Translations under genes and position numbers: made by a program | Part shown: piece by piece, positions 6,625-11,153 of the stretch | How positions within the stretch are numbered: position 1 is the first letter of the stretch | How the letters are laid out: the number at the start of each line of letters is the position of its first letter | The notes under the pieces: model-generated | The model's database searches: none | What the model saw: only the letters and a program-made list of their open reading frames with translations | What the model was told of the DNA's origin: nothing | Source: Planctomycetota bacterium | Lineage (GTDB): Bacteria > Planctomycetota > Planctomycetia > Pirellulales > Thermoguttaceae | Assembly (NCBI GenBank): GCA_013202535.1 | Contig: JABMRP010000531.1 | Coordinates: forward strand, 1 to 11,153 | Direction: 5' to 3' | DNA length: 11,153 nt

Positions 6625-7746
6625 GTGGAGCTTCCGACAGCAATGGCGGGTTCGAGCGACGACTCGCGGCCGGTTCATGCTCTGCGGCTGGCCGCGGGAT
6701 ACGGAGCGGTTCACGCAGCGGTCGACGGCGCGTGTATCGCCCTGCTTGCCTGGTTGGACGTCTTCTCCTCGGCGACCACCGGTAGCCTCTTCGCCGGACA
6801 CTGGCCGGTCTCGACGATCTGGACCCTCTTTGTTCTCTACAACTGCCTGGCCTTCGGGCTGCAATTCTCGATCGGGGCGGTCGTCGATCGGTCGGGCCGG
6901 TATCACACGACAACGTTGATCGGTTTGGCGCTGGTCGGTTTGGCGATTACGGCGTTTCGCGCGTCGCCCTACGTTGCCGTCGTGTTGGTGGGCGTGGGAA
7001 ATGCGGCGTTTCACGTCGGCGCCGGGGCGATCGTTCTGCGACTGTCGCCCCGCCGTGCCGCAGCGGCGGGCATTTTCGTCGCGCCCGGGTCGATCGGCGT
7101 GGCACTGGGCGCCTGGTGCGGTAAATCGCTCCCCCACTGGCAATGGTTCTTCCTCGGCGCGCTTTTGGTCAGTGCCGTGGCCGTCTGCTGGTTGAGAACG
7201 AAAGCGGCCCTCGATCGGCGACCTTCTCCCCAGCCGATCTCGATTCGTCGAAGCATCGTCCCGCTGGCCGTCGGCGCGCTGATGCTCTCGGTGGCCATCC
7301 GTTCGACCGTCGGTCTGACGATCGTCCGTCTTCACCAGGGAAGCCTCTTTATTCTCCTCGGGCTGGCTCTGGCGGGGTTTTTTGGCAAGGGGATTGGGGG
7401 CCTCGTTTCCGATCGGATTGGTTGGATCAAGACGAGCGTGGGGGCCCTTTTACTCTCGGCGCCGTTGCTGGCGATTCTGGTGGGCAATGTGCCGATGGCC
7501 GTTGTCGGCGTGGTGCTCTTTCAGATGACCATGCCGGTCACGCTGCTGGCCATCTACCGTGTCTTTCCCGAGGAACCGGGCCTCGCCTTCGGACTGCCCA
7601 CGCTGGCGCTGCTGCTGGGCGCCGTTCCCATTTTCATCTGTCCGCTGGCATGGTTTTCCGGCAGCGTGCCCCTGCTGGCGATGATCGGCACGTCGGCCGC
7701 GACCCTGCTAATCGGCCTGCCGCCGATTCTTCGCCGGGAGCATTAG
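6625..7746 (+). CDS. MFS transporter, 12 predicted helices, substrate unknown
   Basis: This 373-residue protein has about twelve hydrophobic segments in two halves. The major facilitator loop motif appears in both: GAVVDRSGR in the first half (D88, R89) and GGLVSDRIG in the second (D263, R264). The stretch GNAAFHVGAGAIVLRLSP after helix four resembles the corresponding region of fosmidomycin-resistance-type MFS proteins, a weak hint that it exports a small molecule; the substrate cannot be read from sequence. The GTG at 6625 gives the longest form. An ATG at 6643, with GGAG 12 bases upstream, is an alternative that removes six residues and no helix. It follows the small membrane protein by 13 bases and ends seven bases from a convergent gene, with no hairpin between. 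Confidence 0.88.
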   Translation: MELPTAMAGSSDDSRPVHALRLAAGYGAVHAAVDGACIALLAWLDVFSSATTGSLFAGHWPVSTIWTLFVLYNCLAFGLQFSIGAVVDRSGRYHTTTLIGLALVGLAITAFRASPYVAVVLVGVGNAAFHVGAGAIVLRLSPRRAAAAGIFVAPGSIGVALGAWCGKSLPHWQWFFLGALLVSAVAVCWLRTKAALDRRPSPQPISIRRSIVPLAVGALMLSVAIRSTVGLTIVRLHQGSLFILLGLALAGFFGKGIGGLVSDRIGWIKTSVGALLLSAPLLAILVGNVPMAVVGVVLFQMTMPVTLLAIYRVFPEEPGLAFGLPTLALLLGAVPIFICPLAWFSGSVPLLAMIGTSAATLLIGLPPILRREH

Positions 7747-7753
7747 GGCCAGA

Positions 7754-9220
7754 CTACTTCGCCTTGCCGCCCCAGAGTTCGGTCAACAGACGACAAGTCT
7801 CCGCGTCGTGTTTGACCGTTTCGAATTGGATGAATGGGAAGTGGTCGTTCACCCCATAGTACGCTTCGGTCATCTCGGCAAAAAACGCCGCCGCACCCGC
7901 CAGACCCGGATGGCGCACCGTCTGGCCGTCGAAGCGGAGCACCGCATCGTATTGCTTACCCTCGACAGCGCGGCATCGGGCCTCTTCGATCCGCTTGCGA
8001 TCCGCGTCGCTTAGGTTGCGGTCGAAGTACGCCCGAGCAAGCTGATTGAGAATCGCGAACGGCTGAAGCCCCTGCCATCGGGCCAACGCCTCCGGGTCGG
8101 CAATCTCGACCGCGCCGGCCTTGTCGCCTTCCCCCGATGCCGCATGATAGGTCACGTAGGGAACGGCCCGGTTGTTCTCTTCCAGCCAGAGAGGTACCTC
8201 CTGGAGCTTCTCCAGCGAGCCCTCGGGCATGTAGCGCCGGACCAGATGCAGCTTGTGTTGCAGCAGCCGGCATAGGGCGTCGCCGTGCGCTTTATGTCGC
8301 ACCAGCGCGGGATGTACGTGGACGGTCCAGCCTTCGATGCTTCGTTGCTCGTAGTCCTTTGCCTGGGGGACCGTCTTGTCATCCGCGTTCTCTTGCACCT
8401 CGGCGGATTGTGGCCGCGCATCGAGAGACGCCGCCAGCGAGCGGATCGTTTCGCTCTCTTTCTGCACGTCGACACCCCAGAGATCCTGCAACAGTTCATA
8501 CATCTGCGGATCGACCTGCTGGAGTTCGGCGCGGACAAACGGGTAGAAGTCGTTGGCGCCGAAGTAGGCTTCCGTGCTTTCGGCCAGATACTCCATGGGG
8601 TTGCTCAAGGCGTAGTGCTTGGCGGCCGGCGAATAGCGGCAGAGAACCGAATCGTAGATCCCGCTCTCCTGGAGCCGCCGGTAAGCGTCCTTCAGCCGGC
8701 GGTTGCTGTAATGCCGCCCACCGCCGAGGTAAAGGTAGTCGTAGCCGTGCGCCAATTCGTGGCAGGCAACCCAAGGCTGGTGCAACGCCGAACCGCAGAA
8801 GCCTTTGGCCCGGCTGAAACTGACCAGCGACGTGAGGCCCTCGGGGCAAGCATAACCGCGCCCGAGCAGCCACCGGTGCGAAGGATGGCAGGCCGTACCC
8901 GGCCCGGTATCCCACTCGACCCAAAGCGGCACCCGCTCCTGCATGATCGCCACGGCGGCCGCCGGCAGAGTGATGCGCGTCTGGTAAAGCTGACTCCGCA
9001 GGTGCTCGAGCACCGCCTTCATTCCGTCCGGCTGATCGGCCAGATCGCGCCGGGAGATGTAGACGATCCACCCTTCGATATTGCGAATATCAAAATTCTC
9101 CAGCGGCGCGGCCGAGACGCGCTGCCGCTTCTCGTCGTCGTCGGACCGCGCGGAGCCGGCCAGCAGAAGTACGGTGGTGATCGCAATCGCGGTTGGTAGG
9201 AAACGTGGCATGGTTCTCAT
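7754..9220 (-). CDS. Exported tandem lethal-factor-like metallopeptidase (active + degenerate domain)
   Basis: This protein has about 488 residues counted from the ATG at 9220. A signal peptide covers roughly residues 1-28. Two homologous domains follow: domain one about 48-262 and domain two about 295-488, each opening with IEGW. Domain one carries the zinc motif HELAH (154-158) and, later, Y203 and E210 in YALSNPMEYLAE. Anthrax lethal factor has the same arrangement, with HEFGH and then a tyrosine seven residues before the glutamate ligand, so domain one is probably an active gluzincin-like peptidase. In domain two the motif is NQLAR, the glutamate position is alanine and the tyrosine position is histidine, yet FFAEMTEAYYG and the NDxxPF patch remain. 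Substrate is unknown; secretion suggests periplasm or outside. Other in-frame starts are at 9211, 9235 and 9271; further upstream the frame runs through palindromic repeats and is unlikely to be coding. Confidence 0.88.
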   Translation of the reverse strand: MRTMPRFLPTAIAITTVLLLAGSARSDDDEKRQRVSAAPLENFDIRNIEGWIVYISRRDLADQPDGMKAVLEHLRSQLYQTRITLPAAAVAIMQERVPLWVEWDTGPGTACHPSHRWLLGRGYACPEGLTSLVSFSRAKGFCGSALHQPWVACHELAHGYDYLYLGGGRHYSNRRLKDAYRRLQESGIYDSVLCRYSPAAKHYALSNPMEYLAESTEAYFGANDFYPFVRAELQQVDPQMYELLQDLWGVDVQKESETIRSLAASLDARPQSAEVQENADDKTVPQAKDYEQRSIEGWTVHVHPALVRHKAHGDALCRLLQHKLHLVRRYMPEGSLEKLQEVPLWLEENNRAVPYVTYHAASGEGDKAGAVEIADPEALARWQGLQPFAILNQLARAYFDRNLSDADRKRIEEARCRAVEGKQYDAVLRFDGQTVRHPGLAGAAAFFAEMTEAYYGVNDHFPFIQFETVKHDAETCRLLTELWGGKAK

Positions 9221-9320
9221 GGCGGCGGGGATCATCCGGTGGGGTGGTGTTTGGCGGGGGGGATTCGACATGTCGACCCTACAATGATAACGCAATGGCC
9301 GCTCGATTGCCAGCAATTCT

Positions 9321-9345
9321 GGTTCCCATGCTCCGCGTGGGAACC
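9321..9345. repeat. Palindromic intergenic repeat (8-bp arms)
   Basis: GGTTCCCA (9321-9328) and TGGGAACC (9338-9345) form a perfect 8-base stem around a nine-base loop. From memory, near-identical palindromes (GGTTCCCA-n9-TGGGAACC) are scattered through planctomycete and some other genomes, so this is probably a copy of a dispersed REP-like repeat. It lies about 100 bases upstream of the tandem peptidase start, within its possible 5' leader. Confidence 0.6.
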
Positions 9346-9363
9346 CAATGTTCGCCGACGCAG

Positions 9364-9438
9364 GGGTGCCATGGGCGGCTTGCCCGCCCTTGCCGAATCC
9401 CTCCGAAGACAAGGGCGGGCAAGCCGCCCATGGCACCC
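9364..9438. repeat. Long perfect palindrome, 29-bp arms
   Basis: Bases 9364-9392 and 9410-9438 are perfect reverse complements over 29 bases, with a 17-base loop. The arms are GC-rich and contain GGGCGGCTTGCCCGCCC. The structure begins about 30 bases beyond the stop of the PQQ-like gene on the minus strand, where it could act as a strong 3' hairpin, though no T-run follows. I associate this repeat text with dispersed palindromes in planctomycete genomes. The gap 9221-9467 holds only this and the neighbouring palindrome. Confidence 0.75.
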
Positions 9439-9467
9439 GAGACGACAAGGTCGTTTCGGACCATTGT

Positions 9468-11153
9468 TCAATCGGCCGCGGCAAACGCCATAAGCCGCCC
9501 GTCTTCGGTGGCCACGAAGATGCGGCCCGTGTGATCTACGGCCGTGCCGGACTTGACGACCGGGGCGGGGAGTGGTTGACGCCAGATGGTCGTGCCGTCA
9601 TTGAGGTTCAGCGCTACCAGGAACGACGTCTTCGTGCCGTCGAGGCCCGTGTGTCCGGCGGCGACCAGCGCGTTATCGGCCGCGATGAAACTGTTGTAGC
9701 GCGCACCGGGCGGATGTCGCCAGACCGTGTCGGTCGCCTGACCGGGGCGACGTTGCACACCCCAGCGGGAAAGCGGCTTCACCGGTCGCCGGGCACCGGG
9801 CGTAAGGGCCGGCAAGAGCGACAGGCCGCTATGCCAACTGCCGTCGTACGTGGCGTCGTAACAGAACGTCTTGCCGTCGGCCAGCGTGCAATCCAGCGAT
9901 GCGTATTTCCCGTAGTCGGGAAAGTAGGCGTAAAAGGCCGTATGCAGGGTCGAGCGGGGGAAATCGCTCGGCTCGTTGAGGCACTTGCCCGTGGCCAGAT
10001 CGTATCGGGCTTCTTCATGCACGCCGCCGCCGGCGAAGCGGAGTTCGCCGCCGCGGATCGAGAGGCTCCCTTGCAGGCTGACACCGTTGTCGACCTTCTC
10101 GGATGTCGTGCCGGAGGTGTCGTTGTACCACTTCACCTTGCCCGTCGCGGCATCCAAAGCGTAGACGTGCGTCGTATCGTAATGGGCGATCCCGGCCGCG
10201 GCGTACACGACCCCGTCATGGGCAACCACGCCACCGGCCACGGGCCAGGTGGAGATCAGCTTGCCGTAGACGGGAATCCACCGCTCGATCGGCGCGGCGC
10301 GGAAGGTCCACAAGGCGCGACCCGTCGCGGCCTCCAACGCGTAAACCCGCCCGTCGGCCGAGCCGACAAAGAGCCGGCCATCGGCGATCGTCGGCGGGAA
10401 GTAGATGGCCCCGCCCGTGTAAGTCTGCCATCGCGGCTTGCCGTCCTCGGCGCCGAGGGCTCGCACCGTGCCGTTACGATCGCCGAAAAAGACCATGCCG
10501 CCGGCCGTTACCGGTGCGGTGGGAAAACCGCCGGCCGGCAGATCGAACGTCCACGTCCGCGTCACACGGCCGGGAATTTTCGCGGTGGTGGTCGAGCGGC
10601 GCGCATTGTCGCCCCGATAGGTCGGCCAATCGCCGAGCCGGACGTTCAGCGGTTGGATCGGAGCCGAATCCGCTACCACCTCCAGCCGCGAATCGTCGAG
10701 CCCGGGCCGCAGGTCGCAGTCGCCGGCCGAGGTGAGACAGATGTGCCCGTACAGCGACAACTGGCAGCCGCACATCCAGGGCCCCCAGTAGAGATTCCCA
10801 TCGGAGATGATCACGCCGTCCTGACAGGGCGGTCGCATGGGGGCGATGTGCGTGGCCCGGTTGGTGGCCGTCTCGACGCGAATGGTTCCGCCGGATGCCC
10901 GATAGAAGACGCTATCCACGCTGCCGGTTGCTCGCGTGCATGCACGGCGAAGGGGCATTCGCGACAGCACCTCACCCGTTTTGTAGTCGAGTTTCATGCC
11001 CGGGTATTGTCCGGGGGTGTTGGACTGTTGCGGGCCGGCGGCGTAAATGGCGTCGTCGCGGAGCACGAGGTGGTAGTTGCCCTGCTCCTTCTGCCAAAGC
11101 AGCTTGCCGTCGGAGGCGCTGGCCACCACGAGCCGGTTGCGTTGCGAGCCGGA
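9468..11153 (-). CDS. PQQ-like beta-propeller repeat protein, 5'-partial
   Basis: The frame is open to the right edge, so the N-terminus is missing; 561 residues are visible. The GTG at 11129 is only an internal candidate start. Repeated blade motifs of the PQQ/BamB-like type occur throughout, for example VGSADGRVYALEAATGRALW, YALDAATGKVKW, FLVALNLNDGTTIW and FVATEDGRLMAFA at the C-terminus. The middle stretch YGKLISTWPVAGGVVAHDGV is typical of a large planctomycete family of PQQ-binding-like propellers. These are usually exported and bind partners or act as scaffolds; without the rest of the gene, no bound cofactor or enzyme activity can be assigned. A signal peptide, if any, lies outside the window. 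Its stop at 9468-9470 is followed by the 29-bp palindrome, which separates it from the tandem peptidase on the same strand. Confidence 0.9.
   Translation of the reverse strand, partial: SGSQRNRLVVASASDGKLLWQKEQGNYHLVLRDDAIYAAGPQQSNTPGQYPGMKLDYKTGEVLSRMPLRRACTRATGSVDSVFYRASGGTIRVETATNRATHIAPMRPPCQDGVIISDGNLYWGPWMCGCQLSLYGHICLTSAGDCDLRPGLDDSRLEVVADSAPIQPLNVRLGDWPTYRGDNARRSTTTAKIPGRVTRTWTFDLPAGGFPTAPVTAGGMVFFGDRNGTVRALGAEDGKPRWQTYTGGAIYFPPTIADGRLFVGSADGRVYALEAATGRALWTFRAAPIERWIPVYGKLISTWPVAGGVVAHDGVVYAAAGIAHYDTTHVYALDAATGKVKWYNDTSGTTSEKVDNGVSLQGSLSIRGGELRFAGGGVHEEARYDLATGKCLNEPSDFPRSTLHTAFYAYFPDYGKYASLDCTLADGKTFCYDATYDGSWHSGLSLLPALTPGARRPVKPLSRWGVQRRPGQATDTVWRHPPGARYNSFIAADNALVAAGHTGLDGTKTSFLVALNLNDGTTIWRQPLPAPVVKSGTAVDHTGRIFVATEDGRLMAFAAAD

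Noticed and set aside
7747..7753. Terminator between the MFS gene and the convergent tandem peptidase
   Set aside because: The gap is seven bases and no hairpin or T-run was found around it.
8285..9199. 304-residue open frame on the plus strand opposite the tandem peptidase
   Set aside because: It mirrors the coding frame of a gene with clear catalytic motifs, and shows no domain or ribosome site of its own.
9221..9484. N-terminal extension of the tandem peptidase up to the start at 9484
   Set aside because: The extension runs through two palindromes and lacks protein-like character, and a signal peptide begins only near 9220. A start at 9235 or 9271 remains possible.
1..11153. Defence island, biosynthetic cluster, prophage or integrated element
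   Set aside because: No integrase, transposase, toxin-antitoxin, nuclease, restriction or biosynthetic core gene is visible, and the genes are functionally unrelated.

Overview
The window looks like chromosomal DNA of a planctomycete (Planctomycetota, possibly Pirellulales). This is an inference from several things: high GC content; loosely packed genes on both strands; few clear Shine-Dalgarno sites; large exported proteins built from PD40/TolB-like and PQQ-type beta-propeller repeats; small lineage-type membrane proteins; and GC-rich palindromes between genes. No rRNA, tRNA, CRISPR array, transposase, phage gene or recognisable defence system was seen.

Layout: (1) The end of a GGDEF-fold protein whose signature motif is degenerate, open at the left edge (1-1181, +). 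(2) A non-coding stretch with a nested palindrome and a candidate sigma70-type promoter, leading to a ferredoxin-like protein with a conserved cysteine-containing C-terminal domain (1457-2215, +). (3) A REP-like palindrome overlapping that stop codon, then a very large exported protein combining a PD40 propeller, an M28 zinc peptidase with a PA-like insert, and a C-terminal PDZ domain (2349-5411, +). (4) A convergent small four-helix membrane protein (5425-5850, -). (5) A divergent small exported/membrane protein of unknown function (6030-6611, +), followed closely by a 12-helix MFS transporter (6625-7746, +). (6) Seven bases beyond it and convergent, an exported tandem-domain protein (7754-9220, -). 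Its first half resembles an anthrax-lethal-factor-like zinc peptidase, and its second half is a copy that has lost the catalytic residues. (7) A cluster of two strong palindromes (9321-9438). (8) A PQQ-like propeller protein running off the right edge (9468-11153, -).

The genes do not form an obvious pathway. Three of them (M28 peptidase, lethal-factor-like protein, PQQ propeller) point to envelope or periplasmic work, as is common in planctomycete genomes. 6030-6611 and 6625-7746 may be co-transcribed; the rest look like single units. I found no convincing evidence for a new multi-gene system. The most distinctive objects are the active-plus-dead tandem peptidase, the propeller-M28-PDZ fusion, the degenerate GGDEF protein and the intergenic palindromes.
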